A program made the translations under genes and the position numbers. Of a stretch of 64,000 nt of DNA, positions 35,046 through 45,475 are shown piece after piece; the first letter of the stretch is position 1, and each line of letters begins with the position of its first letter. Below the pieces are notes generated by a model. It had not been told where the DNA came from. It searched no databases and saw only the letters and a program-made list of their open reading frames with translations. The DNA is from Lithobates sylvaticus (lineage: Eukaryota > Chordata > Amphibia > Anura > Ranidae), in the NCBI GenBank assembly GCA_028564925.1, contig CM053028.1:436981071-437045070 (forward strand). Reading direction: 5' to 3'.

Positions 35046-35875
35046 TTGGGCAAAGTAAATGAATGTACAAAATAGTGGATTAATAAAATATTTTTTAAGT
35101 GGAATGTATTGTTAACACACCTTCCAATCTCTATTAAATCTACTTTGCTACAAAATAATGTTATTCTGCACACATGCGAGTCATTAAATAGAGAAAAAAG
35201 TGTAAATCCAAAACTAAAAGAGCAAGCTTTTAACAGCTCCCATTCTGATTTTCAGGTTCCAATGATGTTTGCTATGGCCTAGGAGGTAAACTATTGAACA
35301 TGTCAAATTAAGTATTAATTTTCTCTAATCAACAGTTGCCCACCCCGTAAACACAATTTTTGAAATAATTATTTAGTGAAATAAGCATATTGAACACATG
35401 TGAAAAGATGTTAGCGAACGTGAATTTATTGCAATCGTGCATATTCGTTTTGGTAAATCTGAAGGAGATTGTACAGAGCTTGTACAATCAGATTGTATAG
35501 TGTATGGCCACCTAAAATTAACTAGTTGCTAACTACTTCTAATCCTTGTTTGCTTTGCAACAACATTTCAAAATACAAATCCACTTCAGTAACATTTAGA
35601 ACTTTAGGGATAGCTCTTAATTGTGTCCAGGGAACTCCACATAGCTTTGTGGAGTAGAGTTGTGCTGCCTGCCACAAGTGGGTGTAACAACACAAATTTG
35701 ATCAGAAAAAAGATCAGCGTGGGGATCCCCCCAATCCAAACCAGGCTCTTAGGTCTCTATTATATGATAAATAATTGTTAATGTCTAAATAGAATTTTAT
35801 TAGAATGTTGACTTCTAGTTATATATGTTTATGCTTTTATCATGGTACTACTATATATTCTATGGAGAAGTCTGT
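35046..35875. other. No gene; possible lone MITE end near 35500
   Basis: ATTGTATAGTGTATGGCCAC near 35484-35510 resembles the right end of the MITE at 3047. Its partner was not found. Confidence 0.4.
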
Positions 35876-36030
35876 TCAACACAGTGGCTTAGTGGTTATT
35901 GCTCTGATATAGCAACAGTTCAGGTCATGTGTTCAAATCCCACCTATGCTACATAACGCCTCCCTAAAGTTTCAATGGCTGATGGATATGTGCATAGGCG
36001 AAAGCATATTTGTCATCAGCGTGATACAAT
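35876..36030 (+). mobile_element. tRNA-derived SINE, copy A
   Basis: Box A-like GTGGCTTAGTGGTTATTGCT and box B GTTCAAATCC (35931-35940) are followed by a body with GCATAGGCGAAAGCATA and TCATCAGCGTGATA. The same order of blocks appears at 37262-37440, so the two define one SINE family. Confidence 0.62.
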
Positions 36031-37009
36031 TTACCTCTTGCTTATGAGACTTATGCATTCTGCCCTAGAATTATCCAAACTGCATGTTTGTGGCCATGCA
36101 CGGGGAAGGGCAGCCAGGATTGCTGCTCCATTGCTTAAGGGCTACGCCCTGTGGGAAGAGAACTCTGATGTTCTGAGAAAACATGCAAACATCACTGTAT
36201 GTCTCAATGGCTTGTTATGGAATTTGATGCCACAGTGAGTATATGAACTTTAGGTTGGGACAAGAAGTGTATGTTTTAAGTTGTGCTTTTTCATGTAACT
36301 AACATTTTAAATGTGAGTTAGCCTAAAGTGTTTGTCTATGCGTTAAATGTGATGTCCCATGTTTGTCAGTTTGTGTGGGAAGAAGGTTTGGCTAGTAGGG
36401 AAGCTTGTGCTGGTTTTGGCAGGAACAACTGCTTTGCATGCGTTAATGGTGCCATTTTGTCATGGCCTGGCTTTTGTCTGACATTTCCTGTTGTTATAGT
36501 CACCATGAGGCCATGATCGGCGGCCATTTTAAGAGGTACAGTTTAAGGATTTTGTGCTTTTCAGCTTGTAAATCATCCCAGAGTGGAAACTTCTCCATTT
36601 CCTTTGTGTGTGTAGCCATGTGCTTTGGGCCGTCACCTTCTTTCTAGGCACCATTTCCTTTTAAGTGAATTCTATTTTTGTACTTTTTACATATTTTTAA
36701 GTAAAGCTATTGCGTTTTCTGTATTGAATTTTGGTTTTGATTGAAATCTCTGCTTTGCACTGGGTTTCAGTGGATAGTGAAACTAGCTTTGACTATGAGT
36801 TTTTGTACACAGCGGTGTGTGTTATTTAAATTTTTTTAAATGTATGGCAGTTTCTCAGAGGGCAATTCATTGTTTTTTTAGGCTTGTATTGTATAGCCAG
36901 CATTTGAAAAACTAGGCTAACCCTCCCCCTCCCTTTTCCTGTCCATTGATATGAAATAAATCAGTTTGAAGAGCTGGGCATGCAACAGGAAGTTTGTGGG
37001 AGGAGCTTG
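36031..37009. other. No gene recognised
   Basis: Mixed sequence with short open frames of no recognisable domain. Confidence 0.5.
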
Positions 37010-37202
37010 GTCTTCTGAAAGGAGTTTCGTATTTTCGTAAGTTTGTCCATTCGTAAGTTCGTTATTTTGGTTATTCGTAATTTGGTAATTTTCGTATTTT
37101 GGTTCTATCAGCTATTCCGATGTTCGCATTGATCTGAATGCACGAATACTAACAAATTCGTACCAAAATCCATTTGTTACGAACCGAATCACACATGTCT
37201 AA
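37010..37202. mobile_element. Possible hAT-like right terminus
   Basis: TTCGTAA motifs recur and the stretch ends ACGAACCGAATCACACATG followed by TCTAATAG. The inverse, TAGACATGTG, resembles hAT tips and the hAT element at 3406 ends in a similar GAACCGAAC block. No left end or target duplication was found. Confidence 0.3.
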
Positions 37203-37261
37203 TAGATTCTCTTAAATTATGTTCATTCGTTGATCATTGTACTACTGTATATTCAAAGCAT

Positions 37262-37440
37262 AATTGTGCTCATCTCAATGGCATAGTGGGTAGCACTCTG
37301 ACCTAGAAAGTATCAGACCCCATGAAATGGGTTCAAATCCCAAGCATGGCATTACCTGATTACATTTTAAACAGCATAGTATGCTGAAAATAGGCAAAAG
37401 CCTAATTGCCACTGCCTCATCAGCACGGTTGTTTCCATAA
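37262..37440 (+). mobile_element. tRNA-derived SINE, copy B
   Basis: Box A-like AATGGCATAGTGGGTAGCAC (from 37277) and box B GGTTCAAATCC (37330-37340) precede ATAGGCAAAAGCCTAATTGCC and TCATCAGCACGG, the diverged counterpart of the body at 35980-36025. Confidence 0.62.
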
Positions 37441-37514
37441 TATGCATGCTCAATTCCATACAATGGTATGTTATTTAGCAAAAATATTATTGTGTGGAAA
37501 TAAAAGAATCGAAC

Positions 37515-37605
37515 ACACAGGGTTGGGATTTGAACTCATGATCTAAGTACTTTTTGTTCATGAGTGCAGACAACTAGGCCAATGTGCCAAGTACAGTTAG
37601 ACTTG
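37515..37605 (-). mobile_element. tRNA-like SINE head, minus strand
   Basis: On the minus strand TTGGCCTAGTTGTCTGCAC (box A-like) is followed about 35 bp later by AGTTCAAATCCCAACC (box B, 37522-37537). A full cloverleaf is not apparent. Confidence 0.5.
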
Positions 37606-37873
37606 CATAACAGTTTAGTATAGTTAATTAGGACTCTATAGTCTCCTAGAAAAGAAACGTAACATGAATTAAATTTTTTTTTTACATATAACAGATATGT
37701 AACTGTAAATGATAAATACATGTAACCTCACAGAATAGCAGACATTACTCTGTAATAATCATTCAGAACAGCATTTGTTAGTAAAATAAGAAAACAAAAT
37801 GTACAATAATTGTAATATAAATAATAGCCACACACAAGGTAGAGCACACCCCATATACGAATGGTTTATTGGC

Positions 37874-38203
37874 ATACATGTACACACATGATCATAGCTA
37901 AATACTGCAGTGCAGTTCCATATAGGAAACTCATTGGCAATTGCCAGTTATGGAACCGCGACTATAACATATTGTAATTTACTAATGCTCACTTACGAAC
38001 TTTTTACATTCGCATGTTCACCTAGTTGAGGTCCTAATTGGCTTAATTGTAACTAGGTGAACATGCGAATGTAAAAGTAAGTAAGTGAGCATTAGTAAAT
38101 TACAATATGTTATAGTCGCGGTTCCATAACTGGCAATTGCCAATTAGTTTCCTAAGTGGAATTGCACTGCAGTATTTAGCTATGATCATGTGTGTACATG
38201 TAT
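37874..38203. repeat. Near-perfect palindrome, about 154 bp arms and 23-base loop
   Basis: Arms 37874-38027 and 38051-38203 are inverse copies with only a handful of differences. They share ATACATGTACACACATGATC, GGAACCGCGACTATAACATA and CATTCGCATGTTCACCTAG. There is no coding sequence. Such structures are known as foldback or palindromic MITEs; no target duplication was found. Confidence 0.95.
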
Positions 38204-38799
38204 CCCCCTGTTGACCGCCGGCATGTGACAGGTGCACCGTGAACAGGTTCCTGCACCACCGCCGACCCCTGCCTTCTATGTGTGCCGATCCTTGTCTCCC
38301 CAGGCTCCCCTACCAGCCTCCAGCCTCCTCCGTGGCTGTGCTGCGCCATCTATGTCCCGGTGTCTTTCTCCCCCTCCCACCCCCATCCTCCTCCGCCACT
38401 GTGATCAGTGAACAGTAGAGAATAGGAGGAAGCACAGCTCAGGACGGAGGGAGGGAGGAGGAGCTGGCCAAACAAACTTTTTATGTTAAACTGCTGGTGA
38501 TTGGTTGCTAGCACACAGGGTGGTCCTAAGCAATCAATCACCTTGCTAATACAAAAAGTCACTCTGCCAGCCCCCACCCCTCTGTCCAGAACTGTGCTGC
38601 CTCCTGGTCTCTGCTGTGGAAACAGGTAGGACACTGTGCTATGAGAGAGGAGGGGAGGAGGGAAGGGGGGGTTACTGCTATAGGGGACATTTTGTGTGTC
38701 TGTGTGGGGGGGGGGGGGTGATGTGAAGGGGCAGAGGACACAGTTATGGGCAGGGTCACCCCCATAGCAGTGTCTTCTACCATCCTTCACATCACCCCC
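38204..38799. other. No gene; GC-rich, purine/pyrimidine-biased
   Basis: The stretch is rich in CCTCC and GGAGG, with a G-run near 38708. Open frames here show no domain. Confidence 0.5.
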
Positions 38800-39935
38800 T
38801 CCATGCATTCTGACCGCAACGCACTCCTGATACCTGCATTATGACCGCAACGCACTCCTGAACCCTGCATTCTGACCGCAACACACTCCTGGACCATGCA
38901 TTCTCACCGCAACGCACTCCTGATCCCTTAATTCTCACTGCAATGCACTCCTGATCCCTGCATTCTAACCGCAATGCACTCCTGAACCCTGCACAGCAAC
39001 ACACTCCTGCACCCTGCATTCTCACCACAACGCACTCCTGGACCCTGCATTCTGACCACAACGCACTCCTGGACCCTGCATTCTGAGTGCAACACACTCC
39101 TGAACCCTGCATTCTGACCGCAATGCATTCCTGGACCCTGCATTCTGACCTCAATGCACTCCTGATCTTTGCATTCTGACCACAATGCACTCCTGAACCC
39201 TGCATTCTGACAGCAACGCACTCACGATCTCTGCATTCTGACCGCAACGCACTCCTGAACCCTGCATTCTGACAGCAACGCACTCCTGATCCCTGCATTC
39301 TGACCATAATGCACTCCTGATCCCTGCATTCTGACCGTAACGCACCCCTGAACCCTGCATTCTGACCGAAACGCACTCCTGAACCCTGCATTCTGACTGC
39401 AGCGCACTCCTGAACCCTGCATTCTGACCGCAACGCATGCCTGATCCTTGCATTCTGACTGCAACGCACTCCTGATCCCTGCATTCTGACCGCAACGCAC
39501 TCCTGATCCCTGCATTCTGACCGCAACGCACTCCTGAACTCTGCATTCTGACCGCAACGCACTCCTGGATCCTGCACTGCAACGCACTCCTGATCCCTGC
39601 ATTCTGACCGCAACGCACTCCTGTACTCTGCATTCTGACTGCAACGCAGTCCTTAAACCCTGCATTATGACCGCAACGCACTCCTGGACCCTGCATTCTG
39701 ACCACAACGCACTCCTGAACCCTGCATTCTGACCGCAATGCACACCTGAACCCTACATTCTGACCGCAATGTACTCCTGAACCCTGCATTCTGACCGCAA
39801 TGCACTCCTGAACCCTGCATTCTGACCGCAATGCACTCCTGAACCCTGCATTCTGACCGCAATGCACTTCTGATCTCTGCATTTTGAGCGTAATGCACTG
39901 GTGAACCCTGCATTTGTTGCATAAGCTCTCCTAAA
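38800..39935. repeat. Minisatellite, 31 bp unit, about 36 copies
   Basis: The unit contains GCATTCTGACCGCAACGCAC followed by TCCTGAACCCT. The variable site CTGAACC/CTGATCC/CTGGACC alternates through the array. Because 31 is not a multiple of three and the unit has few stops on the minus strand, all three minus frames stay open for hundreds of bases and encode a 31-residue cysteine-containing repeat. No start context, domain or splice signal supports expression. Confidence 0.95.
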
Positions 39936-40237
39936 CCCTGCACTCTCTTGTAATACTTGCTTTTGTTCTGAGTAAAAAAAAAAAGGTTGGTCTTACTGGT
40001 TTTGTTTTGTTTTTTATATTTTTTTTTGGGGGGGGGGGGGACACTGTACCCAGTGATCTTTGACTTCATCAGTGTTGATCAAGTAGATCTCCATCTCTCG
40101 AAGGTTGCCTACCCCTGATCTAGGGTAATAAAACCAGTAAACATCTCCCTAGAGTGGATAGTAAAGCAGCGCACCAAAGGTCCATAGATACAACAGCTGT
40201 AACCCACATACCTTGGCCAATGGTGGGATTGTACATA
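39936..40237. other. No gene; A-run and G-run
   Basis: An A-run near 39976, a T-rich stretch and a G-run near 40030 precede the Tc1 copy. Confidence 0.5.
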
Positions 40238-40329
40238 CAGTGGAAAAAATAATTATTTGATCCCCTGCTGATTTTGCAAGTTTGCCCACTTACAAAGAAA
40301 TGAAGGGTCTATAGGAGGACCAGCAGTGC

Positions 40330-40471
40330 ATAGACGAACGGCCAGCCCTTTAGACCAGCCAGGTAGAGCACTCCTACAGTAGGTTCTTTTTTTTTCCTCC
40401 TATGTGCAGGACCTACTGTAGGTGTGCTCCTCTACCTGGCTGGTCTAAAGGGCTAGCCATCCACCTATGCA
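40330..40471. repeat. Foldback with about 58 bp arms inside the Tc1 copy
   Basis: AGCCCTTTAGACCAGCCAGG and TAGAGCACTCCTACAGTAGG at 40352-40391 recur as inverse copies at about 40412-40459. A T-run lies in the loop. Confidence 0.8.
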
Positions 40472-41949
40472 TGGATTAGGCTGGACGCAGTCCCCGGTGT
40501 CTCATTTAAATGACCCATAATCATGTCATAGGTATTGTCATAGGTATTGGATAAGATATATCCTTGGCCATCTTAGGTTAACATACAAGCGCTGTTTGAC
40601 CCTTTTGGTCAAATCTTTGAGGTGAGCGGCCATTTCTTCTGTGTGAAGCAGCCCCCCTTCTTTTTTTCCTGTTTTTTTTTCAGCTAATTGAACTGCAGAA
40701 AACTGTTTAGTTCTTGCCGGCATTTACTTCCCCATTTTGAAAGGATTATTCATCTGATTATTCCAAGCACGGCGTGCATATTGTTTTTTCAGCTATTTGA
40801 ACTGCAGATAACTGTTTAGTTCTTGCTAGCATTTTCAGCCTTACTTTGGAAGGACTATCCATCTGATTATTTCAAGCACAGTGTAAATATTGTTGGATTT
40901 TATGTCAATTGGACATTCATATATATATTCCCATATATTTTTGTATTATTTAATTTTTTTTTTGCAATTTTATATCTCTTTTATTTTTTCATTTACATTG
41001 TATTATTCTGATTCGTATAGGCTTATGGCACGTTTCTACATTTAAGGTGATTAGAATAAGCGCACCATTCACACCCTATTTTTTTTCTTCATTTTAGTGT
41101 TTGAGTACACTATAAATGGTTGCAGCTGTTCTCTAATTATAGTGTTCCAAGCTTGCATTGTGCAATCTTCACTTAATTTCTTCACATATAGTAGCGCATA
41201 AGTACCTGTATACTCACTCCTTGACCTTAATGTGCTTATTCTTGAGCCATTCCTTTGTTGCCTTAGCAGTATGTTTTGGGTCATTGTCATGCTGAAAGAC
41301 TCATCCATGACCAATCTTCAGTGTTCTGGCTGAGGGAAGAAGGTTCTCATCCAAGATTTTACAATACATGGCCCAGTCCATTGGCCCCTCAATGTGGCAA
41401 AGTCGGTCTGTACCTTTAGCAGAGAAACAGCCCCAAAGCATAATGTTTCCACCTTGACTGTAGGGATGGTGTTCTTAGGGTCATAGTCAGCATTTTTCTT
41501 CCTCCAAACATGGAGAGTTCCTCTCTTCAAGAAGGCACATGTACAGTCATGCCAATGAACATCTAAATGATTCAGAGACAGATTGGGAGAAAGTACTGTG
41601 GTCAAATGAGACCAAAATGTACCTCTTTGGCATTAACTCGACTCCCCGTTTTTGGAGGAAGAAAAATGCTGACTATGAACCTACAGTCAAACAAATAGGT
41701 GGAAACATGATGTTTCTCTGCTAAAGCTACATGCCAACATTGCCGCATTGAGGGGCCAATGGACGGGGCAATGTATTGTAAAATCTTCGAAGAGAACCTT
41801 CTTCCCTCAGCCTGAAGACCGAAGATGGGTTGTGGATGAGTCTTCAAGTATGACAATGACCCATACCCATCTCCAGACCTTAATCCTATAGAAAATTTAT
41901 GGAGGGAGTTGAAACTTCGAGATGCCAAGAGACAGCCAAGAAACCTTAA

Positions 41950-42307
41950 ATGGGTTGTAAAGGTTAGTTTTTTATTTTCTAAATAGGTTTCTTTAAGCTA
42001 GTGCATTGTTGGTTCACTTACCTTTTCCTTCAATTTACCTTCTAAATTTTTTTTTCTTTGTTTTCTTTGTCTGAATTTCTCACTTCCTGTTCCTCCTCAG
42101 TAAACTGTTCAGTAAGCTGTTCTGGCTGACTAAACACTGCTCAGGTGATGGTGTGAAGTTTACTGAGGAGAAACAGGAAGTGAGAAATTCAGACAAAGAA
42201 AAAAAACATTTAGACGGGAAATCAAAGGAAAAAGTAAGTGAACGAACAATGCACTAGATTAAAGGAACCTATTTAGAATATAAAATAAACAAACCTTTAC
42301 AACCCCT
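41950..42307. mobile_element. TTAA-site MITE A, ends GGGTTGTAAAGGTT
   Basis: TTAA at 41946-41949 and 42308-42311. The left end is ATGGGTTGTAAAGGTTAG and the right end is the inverse of AAGGGGTTGTAAAGGTTTG. The interior is itself partly palindromic: TCACTTCCTGTTCCTCCTCA near 42080 is mirrored near 42160. Non-coding. Confidence 0.88.
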
Positions 42308-42311
42308 TTAA

Positions 42312-42934
42312 AGTGGATGTAAACCCGAATTTTTTTTATTTTTTTTGATGTCATAATGTTGAGTATAAGATTTCCTATCATTTTAGCCCAGTCTTGCCAC
42401 AAAGAGTTAATCCAGCTCTGAGCAATCGTCTTTTATTTTTCAGTGAGATAAATCTTGACAAACAGATAAAAACTTTGTCAAATCCTCCCCCTTGCTGTGA
42501 GTGACAGGTGATTTATATATCTTGTGCATTAGCCTAAGAGACATTCCCTCCCACTCCTTTCTTCTCCAGCTCTGCCAGGATTGGATGTTTCATACCTCAG
42601 CATAATTGGGCATGCTGAAGTCATGTGGTTACTTTCCTGTCTTTTCACTGGATGTTAGCGATCATAGCAGAAGTTCAGTGTAAGAAATACACAGGAGAAA
42701 ATGCATATTGACAAGGGGAGTGTAGAGGTGGGCGGGGATTCTACTGACATCGCGACTCCACCCACCAAGCTCCAGACAACAGACCCACCCACAGAATCTG
42801 CAGTTTTTCGGGTCTCATAACAGACAGAGGGGAGACATTTAACAGGTAAAGATACATACAGGAGGCGTGTTTATCCTTATAGATAACCCCTATAGCAGTA
42901 GTTTAGAAAGGATGACATTGGGTTTACATCCACT
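42312..42934. mobile_element. TTAA-site MITE B, ends AGTGGATGTAAACCC
   Basis: TTAA at 42308-42311 is shared with MITE A, and another lies at 42935-42938. The 15 bp inverted ends AGTGGATGTAAACCC are perfect. It is 623 bp and non-coding. Tc1 coding sequence resumes immediately after the last TTAA. Confidence 0.92.
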
Positions 42935-43283
42935 TTAAGGATTTAGAGAAGATCTGTAAAAAAGAGTGGACCAAAATCCCTCCTGAGATATGTGCAAACC
43001 TGGTCACCAACTACAAGAAACGACTGACCTCTGTGCTTGCCAACAAGGGTTTCTCCACCAAGTACTGTTTTGCTTGGGGATACTTATTTTACTTATTTTA
43101 CTCACTGAACTGCAACTTAATTTATAGCATTTGTTTTTTGTGTGTTTTCTGTATTTTTGGTTGATATTCTGTCTCATATCATTTAATATATACCTATGAT
43201 AAAAATGAAAGACCCTTTGTTTCTTTGTAAATGGGCAAACTTAAAAATCTGCAGGGGATCAAATAATTATTTTCCCCACTGTA

Positions 43284-44025
43284 GCATCTCCTGGCTGCCT
43301 GTGCCAATACTACAGAGAGCTGCTCTTTGGTAGAGCCACACTGCTTTTTGGGTGGGTTGAAATAAGCAATGAATTTGGGGATAGTTCTCAAGCCTCACGC
43401 CCAAACAAATACAAGGGCCATAAATAGCGCTAATGCTTGTCAGTGACTAAGATAAGGAAAATACATAAAAGTCAAAAATGAACAACAGAACAAAAAGACA
43501 TAAAATAAAACAAAACTGCAAAATGTAAGCACACTAATGTCAGTAATTAAAAAATCCGGCCACAATATATCTACAAACTATGAAGTATGTCATTCATAAA
43601 AACATTGAACAATTTCTCAATTCTACCTCTAGATGGAGACATATAACCACAGTCACCAATAAAATGGGCACTGGAGAATAGAAAGTCATTTTACAAACAC
43701 TTCTTGGGTTTAAATTATGTACTGATACAGTGTAGAAAACCCAAGAATCTAAGTTACTAAAAAGCTACATTTAATGTGCACTGTCAATAAAAGAAAATGC
43801 TGAGAGTGGCAAAAAGATAATATTATAAAAAAAAAAAAAATGTTGTATAAACATGTAAGCTAATAGTATAAAATATGATGTTGTTCATCCCTTGTGATAG
43901 CAATGAAAGTGGTCAATAAATAAATAACTAATTAAATATATAAAAGTACAGTGTAAAAAAAGAAATAATAAAATAAAATAAAAATTTAAAACATCCTTCC
44001 CGCAAAGGCACATGTCGATCCAGCA
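43284..44025. other. No gene recognised
   Basis: A-rich sequence, no domain or array. Confidence 0.5.
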
Positions 44026-44986
44026 GTTTACATATCCACTTCAATACAGGGCTTTTAAACACCCTTCCTTACCAGAGCACTTTTTGCGATTCGGCACTGC
44101 GTCGCTTTAACTAACAATTGCGCGGTCGTGCGACGTTACACCCAAACAAAATTGACGTCCTTTTTTTCCCACAAATAGAGCTTTCTTTTGGTGGTATTTG
44201 ATCACCTCTGCGGTTTTTATTTTTTGCGCTATAAACAAAAGAAGAGCGACAATTTTGAAAAAAAAACACTTTTTTACTTTTTGCTATAATAAATATCCCT
44301 TTTTTTTTTAAAAAAAACGTTTTTTTTCCTCAGTTTAGGCCGATACGTATTCTTCTACATATTTTTGGTAAAAAAAATCGCAATAAGCGTATATTGATCG
44401 GTTTGCGCAAAAGTTATAGCGTCTACAAAATAGGGGATAGATTTATTGAATTTTTTTTTTTTTTTTTTTACTAATAATGGCGGCGATCGGCGATTTTTTT
44501 TTTCGTGACTGCGACATTGCGGCGGACACTTCGGACACTTTTGACACATTTTTGGAACCATTCACATTTACACAGCGATCGTTGCTATAAAATTGCAATG
44601 ATTACTGTGTAAATGTGACTGGCAGGGAAGGGGTTAACTCTAGGGGGCGCTGGAGGGGTTAATGTGTTCCCTAATAGAAGTGATTCTAACTGTGGGGGGA
44701 GGGGACTCAAGGGGAGGAGACCGATCATGTGTTCCTCCGTACTGGGATCACATGATCTGTCTCCTCGCCGCTGACAGGACCGTGGAGCTGTGTGTTTACA
44801 CACACAGCTCCACGGTCCCGTTGTTTTAACAGGCAATCGCGGGTGCCCGGCGGACATCGCGGCCGCCGGGCACCCGCACCGGGTGGCCGGGAATCCGAGG
44901 ACGTCATATGACGCCCACCCAGGATGGTAGATCCACCTTGTGGGCGTCATATGACCATGAAGCGGTGTTGAAGTGGATATGTAAAC
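44026..44986. mobile_element. Non-autonomous DNA element, ends GTTTACATATCCACTTCAA
   Basis: The two ends are inverse over at least 20 bp. Blocks GACAATTGCGCGG-like, ACAAATAGAGCTTTCTTTTG and TTTTTATTTTTTGCGCTATA are shared with the element at 31284. A perfect 19 bp-arm hairpin lies at 44777-44818 with a 4-base loop. The ends lack TTAA, so this is a relative with different termini or an adjacent element has overprinted them. Confidence 0.75.
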
Positions 44987-45099
44987 AGTGATCACACAAC
45001 ACATGTGAGGTATCACCCCGAACGTCAGAGCAAAAACAATAAATCTAGGGCCATACCTCCTGTGTAAATCTAAACTGGTAACCTGTAAAGACCTTGAAA

Positions 45100-45475
45100 G
45101 CGTCACCACCACTGTATCCCCCCTGTCCACAACCACCACTGTACCCCCCCTGTCCACAGCCACCTCTGTATCCTAGCTGTCCACAGCCACCACTGTACCC
45201 CCCCTTACACAGCCACCTCTATACCCCCTGTACACAGCCACCTCTGTATCCCCCTCGTACACAGCCACCTCTGTATCCCTCCTGTCCACAGCCACCTTTG
45301 TATCCCCCCCCTGTCCACAGCCACCACTGTACCCCCCCGTACACAGTCACCACTGTACCCCCCTGTACACAGCCACCTCTGCACCCCCCTGTCCACATCC
45401 ACCTTTGTATCCCCCCCTGTCCACAGCCACCTTTGTATCCCCCCTGTCCACAGCAACCACTGTACCCCCCTCTTT
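45100..45475. repeat. Minisatellite, about 24 bp unit, C-rich
   Basis: The unit is close to CCACAGCCACCTCTGTATCC followed by CCCCTGT, repeated about fifteen times with drift in the C-run. Proline- and tyrosine-rich open frames across it are repeat by-products. Confidence 0.85.

Larger units (their letters stand above)
40238..43281 (+). mobile_element. Tc1-like transposon, rearranged and interrupted
   Basis: TA at 40236-40237 and 43282-43283 flank inverted ends carrying ATAATTATTTGATCCCCTGC. From about 41528 to 41945, and again from 42939 to about 43070, the plus strand encodes Tc1 transposase stretches (LWSNETKMYLFG; later the [11 protein letters not shown]-type block, with decay, and [17 protein letters not shown]). 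Between about 41215 and 41520 another transposase segment lies in the opposite direction ([17 protein letters not shown]), so two pieces meet head to head. About 900 bp at 40316-41214 is not Tc1 and includes a foldback. Two TTAA-site elements fill 41950-42934. The transposase is far from intact. Confidence 0.85.

Noticed and set aside
35975-36238. Possible small gene of 87 codons
   Set aside because: It overlaps the SINE body and shows no domain, start context or splice signals.
36328-36647. Short plus-strand frames with hydrophobic segments
   Set aside because: Length and composition are as expected by chance; no family is recognised.
35876-37605. tRNA genes
   Set aside because: Box A and box B are present but acceptor and anticodon stems do not form, and SINE bodies follow.
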